Source: a virus. Taken from it: a stretch of DNA of 55,797 bases. The DNA lies in the IMG/VR virus record IMGVR_UViG_3300032087_002848, positions 1 through 55,797 of that record; one strand, written 5' to 3'. Position 1 is the first letter of the stretch; every line of letters starts with the position of its first letter. This document shows, piece after piece, positions 37,297 through 46,300 of the stretch. The translations under genes and the position numbers were made by a program. The notes under the pieces were generated by a model, which saw only the letters and a program-made list of their open reading frames with translations, was not told where the DNA came from and did no database searches.

Positions 37297-38838
37297 TTAA
37301 AAGGGTGCCTCCGTCTGACCACCACCAAAGCTTGGGGTGTTAAACTCCACCTCGACACTATCAAAAGAAGGTATTTGCCATACGCGCACAGGCCGTCCTT
37401 TTATTTTGAGGACCGTGCTTTCGCCGCCCCTATCTCGCAGACGCTGGGCTATCTTGTGAGATTTGTATTCAAAGAACTTGTTACGTTTTAAGAAGGCCTC
37501 AAAGTCTTTGAGCCGGAACATGGTTTGTCCGGACTCCTCATCTGTCCAAGGCCGCTTGAGAAGGATTTCTTCTCTATCGTTGGCCTTCTGTAAGTGGACG
37601 CAGAACTCTTCAAGATAATCGTAGAATTGGCCGCTGATGCTGGCATCTTCTGCCACCTCTATGATAGCGCTCTCGTTATCCTTCATTTCATTAAGCAGAC
37701 TACCTATACGGCTTTCCCAAACAGGTTTAGCTACGGAGCGAGGCATGAAGTTCAACTGCTCCATGCAGGCCTTCTGAAAAGTAGGCTGGTTCATCAAGCC
37801 CTCGGTATCTAACTCCAGCGGCTCTCCGTTTACATCCAGAAACCAGACAGGTGGGTTGGAATTATATTTCCGCAGATTAGCTATGGCTGCACCTTGAACC
37901 GCGGCCCCTATGCCGTGCTTACGGGTCTGACATAATTCTTTATTGCAGTGCGCGTTTATCGGAGCGTCCGCGCATTTATAGGCGTATTCTTTCTTGTTAA
38001 GTTGATTCGCAACTATGTTGACCTCGCTCAAGGGCAGCGGCGGCACTAGATATTGCATATTGTAAGTCAGGATTTCGGACTCCCAGCTATCTGGGTAGGC
38101 CTTGCGTAGGTAAACACCTATGTTGAATAGGCCGTTGTTGCGTCCGCCCTCGCTGATCTTATTCCGCATAAGAAATTGCAAGCATGGTGGTCCGTCTTTC
38201 AGGTCCCCGGCCTCGGCTTCTTCGCCTATCTGTAGCTTGAGCAACTGCTCCGGCGTCTGCTTATACTTCTCGTATAGCTCAATAAACTCTGATAATTCTG
38301 CGGAGCTGCCATCATCCTTGATAGCGTAGCGCAACCCATCCTCTGCATCATAGTAAGGCAGGTTCAGGAAGTTACCCACGTCATCGCGGTCTAGCCGTAG
38401 ACGCACCTGTTTTGGAAATATCTCGCTGCCGCCGTATCCCAGCGCTGCGGATATCTGTTGCAGGGTGGCCTGCATATCTTTGGCATCTACCCACTCTGTG
38501 GTGAATAGGAAACAATGAGCACCGCCCGATTTAGAGCGACACACAACTAACGGAAGCTCTAGCTTCCTAATCTTCTCAACTAAAACCTTGTGATCTAACG
38601 GATACTGATCAACATCAACACAACCCCAGACACACTGGTTATCTTCGTTAATCGGGATAATACCAATGCCCCGGCCTTTGCCGGACAAATGGCCTTCCCA
38701 AAGGGCCGTGGTCCGCGGTTCGCGTACAATGGCGGCTCGTCCGGTATTCTTACCGTTGGCCTGCTTCTTCTCTACTTTATATGTGCCATAAGCTAACTGT
38801 AGCCCGTTAAATATGGCAGAAAACTTTTCAACAGACAT
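37297..38838 (-). CDS. AEP-type primase (513 aa)
   Basis: The N-terminal half follows the archaeo-eukaryotic primase pattern: WGCVDVDQYPLDHK (Asp75, Asp77), SKSGGAHCFLF (about 103-111) and SEIFPKQVRLR. This subgroup resembles the primase of TOTE conflict systems. A Cys/His cluster (CADAPINAHCNKELCQT) suggests a zinc-binding site in the second half. No helicase Walker motif is present. It probably makes primers for PolA. Confidence 0.78.
   Translation of the reverse strand: MSVEKFSAIFNGLQLAYGTYKVEKKQANGKNTGRAAIVREPRTTALWEGHLSGKGRGIGIIPINEDNQCVWGCVDVDQYPLDHKVLVEKIRKLELPLVVCRSKSGGAHCFLFTTEWVDAKDMQATLQQISAALGYGGSEIFPKQVRLRLDRDDVGNFLNLPYYDAEDGLRYAIKDDGSSAELSEFIELYEKYKQTPEQLLKLQIGEEAEAGDLKDGPPCLQFLMRNKISEGGRNNGLFNIGVYLRKAYPDSWESEILTYNMQYLVPPLPLSEVNIVANQLNKKEYAYKCADAPINAHCNKELCQTRKHGIGAAVQGAAIANLRKYNSNPPVWFLDVNGEPLELDTEGLMNQPTFQKACMEQLNFMPRSVAKPVWESRIGSLLNEMKDNESAIIEVAEDASISGQFYDYLEEFCVHLQKANDREEILLKRPWTDEESGQTMFRLKDFEAFLKRNKFFEYKSHKIAQRLRDRGGESTVLKIKGRPVRVWQIPSFDSVEVEFNTPSFGGGQTEAPF
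38704..38724. repeat. GC-rich element copy in primase gene
   Basis: The sequence ggccgtggtccgcggttcgc is another copy with a CCGCGG core, within the primase gene. Confidence 0.55.
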
Positions 38839-38890
38839 GGTTGCTCCCCAAAAAAGGAGGGATGACGCTATAACGCCATCCCCCTACACC

Positions 38891-39679
38891 TTAGAACGGT
38901 ACGTCGTCGGAGAGGTCTCCGCCAGCATTATCGTCCTGATGCTTAACAACCACATCACCTGATTGAATACTTGCGTTGAAGTCCTTGGCTCGGATATAGA
39001 GTGCCATATCCTGTACAGGCCCTTCGCGGCTCATCTCCCAACCGTGCCAGCTACCTTTGCTGTTTTCCTCAAGATTGGTCTTCAGAACATATACGTGACT
39101 AAATCGAGGCGGTGTGAACGGCCCGTTTTTGCCCTGCATAGTCAGCGAAGAGATCATGCTGTTCCATTTACGGGACTTTTTAAGCTGCGTTGATTTCATA
39201 GCAATCAAAGCAGTTTCTGCCGACCCGTCCGGGTTTAGCACAATAACGAAGTGCTGGTGCGTCTCTTCAATGTATTGACCAGAACCGTCTGTCACATAGT
39301 CCCGGTTATCATCAGGGGAGCGCTCTGTTTTCGGTCTAGCTTCTCCCGGAGCATAGATAGCCGTCGGAGCGCCCGTTCCCTCGCCTCTAGGAGCCCATTG
39401 TATGAAGCGCCGCTGGTAGGCTACCGGAATTACTCGTATGCCCTCCTTGCCCTTGTAAACGCCTCCTGTGACGGTGTTATAGATGTCTCCTTTTTTAGCA
39501 TCATCTAGGTCATCTAATTCCCTGCTCATGCCGCCTAAAATTTTCAGGAACGGCAGCGCAAGATCTTCTTGACCCATGTTTTCAAGACCGGTGCCTGCAT
39601 CTGCTTCAAACATAGAGGCATCGAACTGTACAATTTCAGCAGTTTTTTGCTCTGCTACAGCATTTTTCTTATCAGCCAT
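38891..39679 (-). CDS. Single-stranded DNA-binding protein-like (262 aa)
   Basis: The C-terminus ends in the acidic tip DLSDDVPF, which matches the SSB protein-interaction tail. The middle is beta-rich (KEGIRVIPVAYQRRFIQWAPR and ETHQHFVIVLNPDGSAETAL). The gene lies between primase and the first replication gene. It is probably a phage single-stranded DNA-binding protein; the fold is not certain from sequence. Confidence 0.72.
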   Translation of the reverse strand: MADKKNAVAEQKTAEIVQFDASMFEADAGTGLENMGQEDLALPFLKILGGMSRELDDLDDAKKGDIYNTVTGGVYKGKEGIRVIPVAYQRRFIQWAPRGEGTGAPTAIYAPGEARPKTERSPDDNRDYVTDGSGQYIEETHQHFVIVLNPDGSAETALIAMKSTQLKKSRKWNSMISSLTMQGKNGPFTPPRFSHVYVLKTNLEENSKGSWHGWEMSREGPVQDMALYIRAKDFNASIQSGDVVVKHQDDNAGGDLSDDVPF

Positions 39680-39681
39680 TA

Positions 39682-40260
39682 TTATTTACTCCCTTTCACA
39701 ACGGCTCGTTGTCCAACGTAAGCTCCAAAAAGACTCATGGGAAACTCTTCACCACTCTCTACCCGCTCTTTGACAAATGCACGGAGCGTCTGAGGGTGAA
39801 TTTCGGTTTTCTGTTCGGCAAAGAAGCCTTCGTTTTCAGCAAAAGCTTTAAAAGCTGATGCTTTGTCGTCTTCTCCGCGTCCAAACTGACAGGCCACCGT
39901 GTTTTTGATGATGTCATCATAGCCATTTTCGCGTAGCCACTCGTAAGCAGCCGGGCGATTATCAACTAAAATGCTTGCCCCATAAGTTTGTTTGACGGTG
40001 ACCTCCGAGCCGTCATCTAGTTTCATGCTTGATAGCCCGATTTCGGCAAGCATGGTTGGCAGGTCCTCATCCGTCATCTTCAACAGAGCTTTCTTTTCGT
40101 CCTTGAGCTTTTGCTCAAGTTCGCTAACTACTCTCTCTTTGTCACGGATTGCTCTTGCCATACCGGCAACCGTAGTAAGGTCACCCTGATCCAGTTTTTC
40201 AACTGAGGAAGCCAGACTTTCTTCAAAGTCCTGTTCCATTTGATCGAAAATATCGCTCAT
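39682..40260 (-). CDS. Unrecognised early replication-operon protein (192 aa)
   Basis: The first gene of the replication operon. It has an N-terminal coiled coil (MEQDFEESLASSVEKLDQGD, then ELEQKLKDEKKALLKM) and a C-terminal mixed domain. The function is not recognised. It may be a Gam-like or replication accessory protein. Strong Shine-Dalgarno (AAAGGAG) precedes the ATG. Confidence 0.66.
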   Translation of the reverse strand: MSDIFDQMEQDFEESLASSVEKLDQGDLTTVAGMARAIRDKERVVSELEQKLKDEKKALLKMTDEDLPTMLAEIGLSSMKLDDGSEVTVKQTYGASILVDNRPAAYEWLRENGYDDIIKNTVACQFGRGEDDKASAFKAFAENEGFFAEQKTEIHPQTLRAFVKERVESGEEFPMSLFGAYVGQRAVVKGSK

Positions 40261-40350
40261 CGCGGTTCTCCTTTCGTCGTTAAAGACACCTTTCGGGTCT
40301 TGACATAATCATATATATGCCCACATAATCTTATGGTCAAGGAGAAATTG
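40261..40350. promoter_or_regulatory. Divergent promoter region
   Basis: The 90-bp gap between two divergent genes (the minus-strand replication operon and the plus-strand SNF2 gene). A plus-strand promoter TTGACA-18-CATAAT (40300-40329) drives SNF2. The sequence ATATGCCCACATAATC (40315-40330) in it matches, in reverse, the promoter-like motif at 26567-26582. The minus-strand promoter is less clear. Confidence 0.65.
40300..40329 (+). promoter_or_regulatory. Promoter of the SNF2 helicase gene
   Basis: TTGACA and CATAAT with an 18-bp spacer, 21 bp before the ATG at 40351, which has AAGGAG 6 bp upstream. This decides the start against an earlier ATG at 40333. Confidence 0.7.
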
Positions 40351-41799
40351 ATGCAAGGTTATAAGTTCAAGACCAAGCCGTTCGATCACCAGCATAAAGC
40401 CTTAGAAGATTCGTGGGCCGCGAACTTTTATGCGCTGTTCATGGAGATGGGAACAGGCAAGTCTAAAGTGGCTATTGACACTATTGGCGCACTTTATAAG
40501 GCAAACAAAATTAAAGCGGCACTGATCTTGGCACCAAAAGGCGTGTATGACAACTGGGTAAAGGGAGAAATACCAACACATTTACCGGACGACATTGATC
40601 GGCAGGTGGTGCGTTGGACGCCGTCCACGTCGCAGAAGTTTCAGGAAGAGATGAAAGCGCTGGTGTACGAGCCTTTTGACGGCATCAAGATTTTCGTAAT
40701 GAACATAGAAGCGTTGTCCACGCCGCGTGGTACGAAGGCCGCGTATGTCTTCCTGACGAAAAACCCCAACAACATTATGATTGTGGACGAGAGCACGACT
40801 ATTAAGAACAGAAAAGCGACACGCACAAAAAACGTGATGATGCTTGCGGATGAAGCTAAATACCGCCGCATCTTAACAGGGTCTCCTGTCACCAAGTCTC
40901 CTATGGATCTATATAGTCAGTGTGCGGTCCTATCCCCGAAAGCACTAGGTTTTAACAGCTACTACGCTTTTCAGAACCGTTATGCTTTGGTTCAAAAGCG
41001 TAAGATGGGTACTCGTGCTTTCCAAGAAATCGTCGGCTATCGGCGGTTAGATGAACTAAACAGCAAGCTAGACCGCTTCAGTAACCGCATCCTCAAAGAG
41101 GAGTGCCTTGATCTGCCGGACAAGATGTACATCCGCCGGGATGTAGCTCTGACAGATGAGCAAAAACGTGTTTACTTGCAAATGAAAAAGTTAGCTCTGG
41201 CTAAACTAGAGAATGGAGAGCTAGCTACAACAGCTAGTGTCCTGACGCAGATTATGCGTCTTCAACAGATATGTTGTGGTTTCCTCCAGCCCGATGACGG
41301 CGAGATCCAGACCTTGGATAACAACCGCTTGAAGGAGCTGCTGGAAATCACCGACGAGTTACAGGGAAAAGCTATCATTTGGGCGTCATATACACACGAC
41401 ATCCAACAGATAGCTTCGGCCCTGCGCGACCGCTTTGGGCCCGAGGCGGTCGCAACTTATTATGGGGATACCCCGCAAGACGAACGGCAGGCTATTGTCG
41501 AAAAGTTCCAAGACAAAGATAGCCCGCTTCGTTTCTTTGTTGGGCAACCACGAACAGGCGGTTATGGTATTACACTAACAGCCGCAAATACGACAGTTTA
41601 TTACAGTAATAGCTACGATCTTGAAATAAGATTACAAAGTGAGGACCGCGCACACCGGATTGGGCAGCGCAACAAGGTAACTTATATCGATCTGGTATCA
41701 CCCGATACTATCGACGAAAAGATACTTATAGCGTTGCGGGGCAAAATAGATTTAGCTGGTAAGGTGCTGGGTGAAGAGGCTAAGAACTGGTTACTTTAG
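40351..41799 (+). CDS. SNF2-family helicase (482 aa)
   Basis: A plus-strand gene with start at 40351 (MQGYKFKTKPFDHQ), supported by AAGGAG. SF2/SNF2 motifs: MEMGTGKSKVA (Walker A, about residues 31-40), VDESTTIKN (DExx box), TGSPVTKSPMDLYSQ, SNSYDLEIRLQSEDRAHRIGQRN (motifs V-VI). The family is common in phages and helps remodel or unwind DNA. It converges with the virion genes at 41791. Confidence 0.9.
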   Translation: MQGYKFKTKPFDHQHKALEDSWAANFYALFMEMGTGKSKVAIDTIGALYKANKIKAALILAPKGVYDNWVKGEIPTHLPDDIDRQVVRWTPSTSQKFQEEMKALVYEPFDGIKIFVMNIEALSTPRGTKAAYVFLTKNPNNIMIVDESTTIKNRKATRTKNVMMLADEAKYRRILTGSPVTKSPMDLYSQCAVLSPKALGFNSYYAFQNRYALVQKRKMGTRAFQEIVGYRRLDELNSKLDRFSNRILKEECLDLPDKMYIRRDVALTDEQKRVYLQMKKLALAKLENGELATTASVLTQIMRLQQICCGFLQPDDGEIQTLDNNRLKELLEITDELQGKAIIWASYTHDIQQIASALRDRFGPEAVATYYGDTPQDERQAIVEKFQDKDSPLRFFVGQPRTGGYGITLTAANTTVYYSNSYDLEIRLQSEDRAHRIGQRNKVTYIDLVSPDTIDEKILIALRGKIDLAGKVLGEEAKNWLL

Positions 41800-42207
41800 G
41801 GGTAAGTAAGCCCCTATTCCGCTTAACATAGCCGGTACATAACCCCCTTGAGCAAAGCCGAAGCTACCAAAGTTGTATTGCTGCGGATTGCGGACCACAT
41901 TCAAAGCTGTAGTCATCATGTCTCGATTACGCTCGGCACGTCGCTGCGCGTCCGCTTGAAATTGATCGACATCTTCTTGTGTAAAAGACGGGCCAGTAGG
42001 AGCCGTTGGCTCTACCCCAGTAAATTCTTCTGTTCTGGGGCCCGCGTTGTACTCTTCGATTTGCCTGTTAAAAGCATCTACGTTGGCTTGATATTGGTCG
42101 TAGGCCGTGTTGTATGCGTCGATTGCATTTTGATAGGTATCCATCTGAGCTAAATCCTCAGAGGTATACCGTGCAGGCAGGAATATGGTTCCCATTGGTA
42201 AAGGCAT
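41791..42207 (-). CDS. Unrecognised small virion-region protein (138 aa)
   Basis: The N-terminus (MPLPMGTIFLPARYTSEDL) is followed by a Gln/Asn/Tyr-rich helical stretch (YDQYQANVDAFNRQIEEY and VDQFQADAQRRAERNRDM). It ends with LSGIGAYLPLK. The last gene of the late region; its stop overlaps the end of the SNF2 gene by 9 bp. Probably a minor virion protein. Confidence 0.65.
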   Translation of the reverse strand: MPLPMGTIFLPARYTSEDLAQMDTYQNAIDAYNTAYDQYQANVDAFNRQIEEYNAGPRTEEFTGVEPTAPTGPSFTQEDVDQFQADAQRRAERNRDMMTTALNVVRNPQQYNFGSFGFAQGGYVPAMLSGIGAYLPLK

Positions 42208-42209
42208 AA

Positions 42210-42944
42210 TTACCTCCGTAACAGGCTACCGACGCCGCCAAGGGGTATCGAGTAACCCATTGTAGGGCCAGCCAGCCCGACGCCTGCCCCGAACGTGCCT
42301 CCAAATGCGGGCGTTGTAAAACCAATTCCACCTACCGCAGGAACCGCTCCGACGCTGAACGGAACCTCAGCTATCTCGAAAGAGGGTTTATTAAAAGAAG
42401 TAGTGGCTTGTTCTCTAGCCGCTTGTGGGGTTACCGGAACAGGTGAAGGCGCTAACGAAGGCGCTAATGCACGATCAATTGCGTTTGCTGATAAAAAACT
42501 AAGATCTTGTCTACCAGATACGGCTGGCATCAGTCCGGGTTGTTGTTGTGCTTGATTTTTTGCAGCGATTTCTTCTGCGACAGTAAAAGGATTATAACTT
42601 GGTGTGGACGCAACAGGAGCACGGTTCCCTATCTCCGCAAAAGTATCTACCGGAGAAATCGCGCTTATTTCCGCAAAAGTATCAACAGAGGGGGTCGCGG
42701 CTGCTGGAGCCGCAGAATAGCTGTCTACACTACCAAACATGTCGGAGTAGCTATTATCAGGAGCCGCAGAATAGCTATCTGCGCTACCAAACATGTCGGA
42801 GTAGCTATTATCAGGAGAACCGCCGCCACCGCCGTCGTCTCCGCCGTCACCACCAAAAAGACCGAACTTGCTTTCAAATTCGTCTACGTGCTCAAAATCA
42901 TTATGTAGCCCGTCTGACCATCTCTTCTTAAACAGCACAGGCAT
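42210..42944 (-). CDS. Low-complexity virion-region protein with repeats (244 aa)
   Basis: Contains two copies of an 18-residue repeat (NSYSDMFGSxDSYSAAPD) and two copies of a VDTFAEI motif, each encoded by long DNA repeats (42721-42815). The N-terminus is short and basic with an acidic/Gly stretch. The C-terminus ends PTMGYSIPLGGVGSLLRR. Probably an internal or minor virion protein. Low sequence complexity; function not known. Confidence 0.62.
   Translation of the reverse strand: MPVLFKKRWSDGLHNDFEHVDEFESKFGLFGGDGGDDGGGGGSPDNSYSDMFGSADSYSAAPDNSYSDMFGSVDSYSAAPAAATPSVDTFAEISAISPVDTFAEIGNRAPVASTPSYNPFTVAEEIAAKNQAQQQPGLMPAVSGRQDLSFLSANAIDRALAPSLAPSPVPVTPQAAREQATTSFNKPSFEIAEVPFSVGAVPAVGGIGFTTPAFGGTFGAGVGLAGPTMGYSIPLGGVGSLLRR
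42721..42815. repeat. Direct repeat encoding NSYSDMFGS units
   Basis: A direct repeat of about 54 bp inside the 244-aa gene, nearly identical in both copies (shared core aacatgtcggagtagctatt). Coding repeats, in frame. Confidence 0.7.
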
Positions 42945-43389
42945 ATCTCCTTATATCAAGCTCGGACTGTACGCCCGTGGCATACCCAACACGCTTTCCC
43001 TTCATCTGACGGATAAAATAAGCCCCGTCATAAGGATAGGTTTCAAGATAGCGCTCCGTCAGTTTCTTTTGTGTAAATCGTGCCACTTCATAAGCGTTCT
43101 GATATGGCGCAATGAAATCTATCACATACATCGTACCATCTCTTGGTCCATTACTCCAGATCGATGCTGGTAGTTTACTAGAACCATCCCTGTATCCCTG
43201 CGCCACATCTTTAGGGAGGAAGGCGTGTGTAAAAAGACCCACGGGCCGTGGTGCGTAGGGCGCGGGCTTATACAGGATGTCCATCTTCCCGTGTGCGATA
43301 GCCGGTACAATTAAGCGATCAAGATCGTGAATATACCAATCACGGTGAAATTCAGATTTCAGCATCAATTTTATGGCGTCGGAGATCAT
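42928..43389 (-). CDS. HlyC-like toxin-activating acyltransferase homologue (153 aa)
   Basis: The sequence aligns with HlyC-type acyltransferases: KSEFHRDWYI (His15, cf. SSPLHRNW), RLIVPAIAHGKMDILY (cf. LPAIRANQ), PVGLFTHAFL (cf. SWANLS), PASIWSNG and MYVIDFIAPYQN (Asp91; cf. FIDWIAPFGD). In HlyC the His and Asp are needed to transfer fatty acyl groups to lysines of an RTX toxin. It lies in the virion gene cluster and overlaps the 1271-aa protein stop by 4 bp. No RTX toxin is seen. It may acylate a virion protein. Confidence 0.72.
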   Translation of the reverse strand: MISDAIKLMLKSEFHRDWYIHDLDRLIVPAIAHGKMDILYKPAPYAPRPVGLFTHAFLPKDVAQGYRDGSSKLPASIWSNGPRDGTMYVIDFIAPYQNAYEVARFTQKKLTERYLETYPYDGAYFIRQMKGKRVGYATGVQSELDIRRYACAV

Positions 43390-46300
43390 CCCATTAAGCT
43401 TCCTATGCCCTGACCCTGCCTAATTAAGCCTGAAGCAATGTCTGTCGGGAACATCGCAGCATAACGGCTCCTGTCAACCGGGCCGCTGGCCGCGGGAGGC
43501 GGCGTAATTGGCCTCGGCTGAACAGGAGCAGCCGACGCAACACTGGTTGTGGGAGCTGCCGGTTGCGACGGTAAGTTGTTGGGTTGAAGAAGTTCTGGTC
43601 TGACTGAGCTTTGATCGTCCGAAAGGCCCATACGTTCAAGCATCTCTTCTCTAGTTATTCCAGTACCACGGTCTTCATCCTCATACATTTCACGAATGAT
43701 GTAAGGGGATTGACCTGCGGCTACTTCAAAACCTTTATCTGATAGGATGCGTTGAATACGACTTAGTTGGTTTTGCTTTTGTTTTGCGTTAGTTGCTGGT
43801 CGTAACAAAGTAGCAGCCAATTCTGGATCAGCAAAGAGCATCTGCATCGCTTCCATCCGCTTTGAGGAAGGATTGTGTTTAAACATATCTAAAATAAAGC
43901 GCTTACCTGCCGCCGCTGCACTAATTGCGCCTGTTCCCGATTCTCCACCCATCAAAGCTTTATAGGCTTTTGAACCACCTGCAAGACCAACCATTCCGAC
44001 ATAAAAATCGAAGATGGGTCCCGCCTGTTGAATCAATTCAGGATCATCTAATTTACCCGCAGCGTCTGCTGCCGCTAACCGTACCATTTGATTAGAGATG
44101 GTACGCATACGAGTAATCTGGTTTTTATCCATTATCCCGTATTGTTTAGCTATATCGACTAGAGACTGAGATCCACCACTTAACCCAGCGCCTTGTCCTT
44201 TAACTGGACTAAACATTATTTTGTGAAAAGTTATAGGATCAAAGGTTTTGATGGACTCGCCACCCGCGTTCATAAACGCATATTGCAATATAGCGTTTTC
44301 AAAACCCTCGTTTATTTTTGCCCGAATTGCATCTTGCTCTTCTTTAGGAAGAAGCTTGCCGTCGGGGCCTCTGTACTTGACCGTGGTTAAACGGAACAAA
44401 CGCTTTAGGCCGCCCACAGGGTCTTTAACAGTGCCTTTTTTAGGCACAAAATTCATAGCTTCTGAAATAGCCGCGGTTGGGGAACTGTTACCAATTAGAC
44501 CCGCAAGATAAGATTGACTGTCGGCTAATTTCTTTGATTCCGCGGAGCGAGCATCATAAACCTCAAAGGTGCGTTGAGCTGCAATTGCATTATCTAGATC
44601 CTGTTCTAGGGCCGGGAACCGCGATAGAGTTTCCGCGTTCTCTTGTTTCCACCTAGCTAAAGCGTCAGCATTTACCTGACCTTCTCTGGAGTGGCCCGGA
44701 GGAAATACGGACTTTTTCCGCGCATCACGGATAGCGCTTTCCATGATGTTGTTAATGGTTGTGAAGGTTTTTGTTGCTCCTTCAAAACCTTGTTCTTGGG
44801 CAAACTCAGCTATGCCTTGTAACTCTTGTATCCGAAGATCGGTAACATCCGGATTTCCGCGGATAAACTGTTGTGTTAAAAGCTCTGGAGGAATACGTCG
44901 CGCACCCATTGCTGTTTCGGCACGAGCTTTACCAACTATGGAACGAGTATAAACATCGTTTAATGCTGCGGAATAGCTACGTGCTACATCGTAAGCGTCA
45001 TTAACACCATCTTCAACGGTGTTCATGTCATCCAAGATAGCTTCGGCTATCTCACCAAATTGCCGAGCTTGGTTAGCCGTGCCTCGACGCGTTGTAGCAC
45101 CACTATATAAGTTAGAGGCGTCATTTAAAACTTCTCGTCTAAGTTTCACAAGTTCGTCCGCTGTTACAGGAGAAACTCTGGATGGGTCGGCTTTTGCTAT
45201 TTCTAGCTCGAGTATTTTCGCTTGTGCGCGGGCCGCAGGAAGCATTGTGCTCTTTTGAGCATTAGTGAACCTGTTACCATACAGCATTGCAAACTTAGAT
45301 TTATCTTCAAGTTGAGAAGAAATCTTTTTTGCAGCAGCTAGACGGTTTGAAAGCGATGCGCCCTCTCCCGCCTCCTGATTTATAAGCGTGTTAAGAGCGT
45401 TGACAGAATCGGCATCTTGTCTGGTTAACCGGCTAATAACACCTTTTTGTTCAGCAATACCTTGACGAATATCCAAACCAAGCCGTTGTTTCATGTTTTG
45501 TACGGTTTTATGGAGCGCTGGAGCGGCGGCTATAAACTCATCGCGATATTCGGGTAATATGTCTTGTAAAAGCTCGTCATATTTAAGGATAAAGGAAGGT
45601 GTAACACTTCCCTCAATAATTTCTTGAGGATTAAATACTGTAAATCTACCCACCTTATCCCACAGAGCTTTTTCTCTACGACGAGCAAGTTCTAACTGAC
45701 TGTCTATGGTATCCGCCAACATGCCTGAAAAAGCTTGCTGGCTTCTTTCGTTAATTGGTCCCTTTAACAATTGTTGAGCCGCTTTTATCCGCGCATCAAC
45801 GGCAGCCGTCAAACGAGTTTTAAGGGCATCATCAAACATTCCTCGGCGCAAAACAGCGGCTGTTTTTAAAGCATCCTGAGAGCCTTCTGATATTAGACCT
45901 TTGATCCAGTTATCAAAAAACTCTTTTGCGTTACGGTCAGCTTTCATTTTAGTGGCCATTAATTCAGGATTTTGTTTAGCCATTGCGGCTTCAACCATCA
46001 TCAAAAGGCCTGTATCGTCTTCTAACCGTTGACCGGCAGTAAATTCAACGTCAGGGAACACTTCGGATAAAATCGCCCGAGTTTCTGCGTTATTAAGATC
46101 GGCCATCATTTTTTCATAATTGCCGCCGTGAAGCTCGAACAACTCGTTCATCCGGTTAAAGAGCTTCCGTTGCTTACCTGTAGCAACCTTACCAATTAGA
46201 ACGTCACCAGCGTCGCCATTCTCTTTTACAATGTTGTAAGCTTTTGGCATAAGCTTACTTAAAGTAGCCGCGAAGGTATTACCCCCGATAAGTTCACTGG

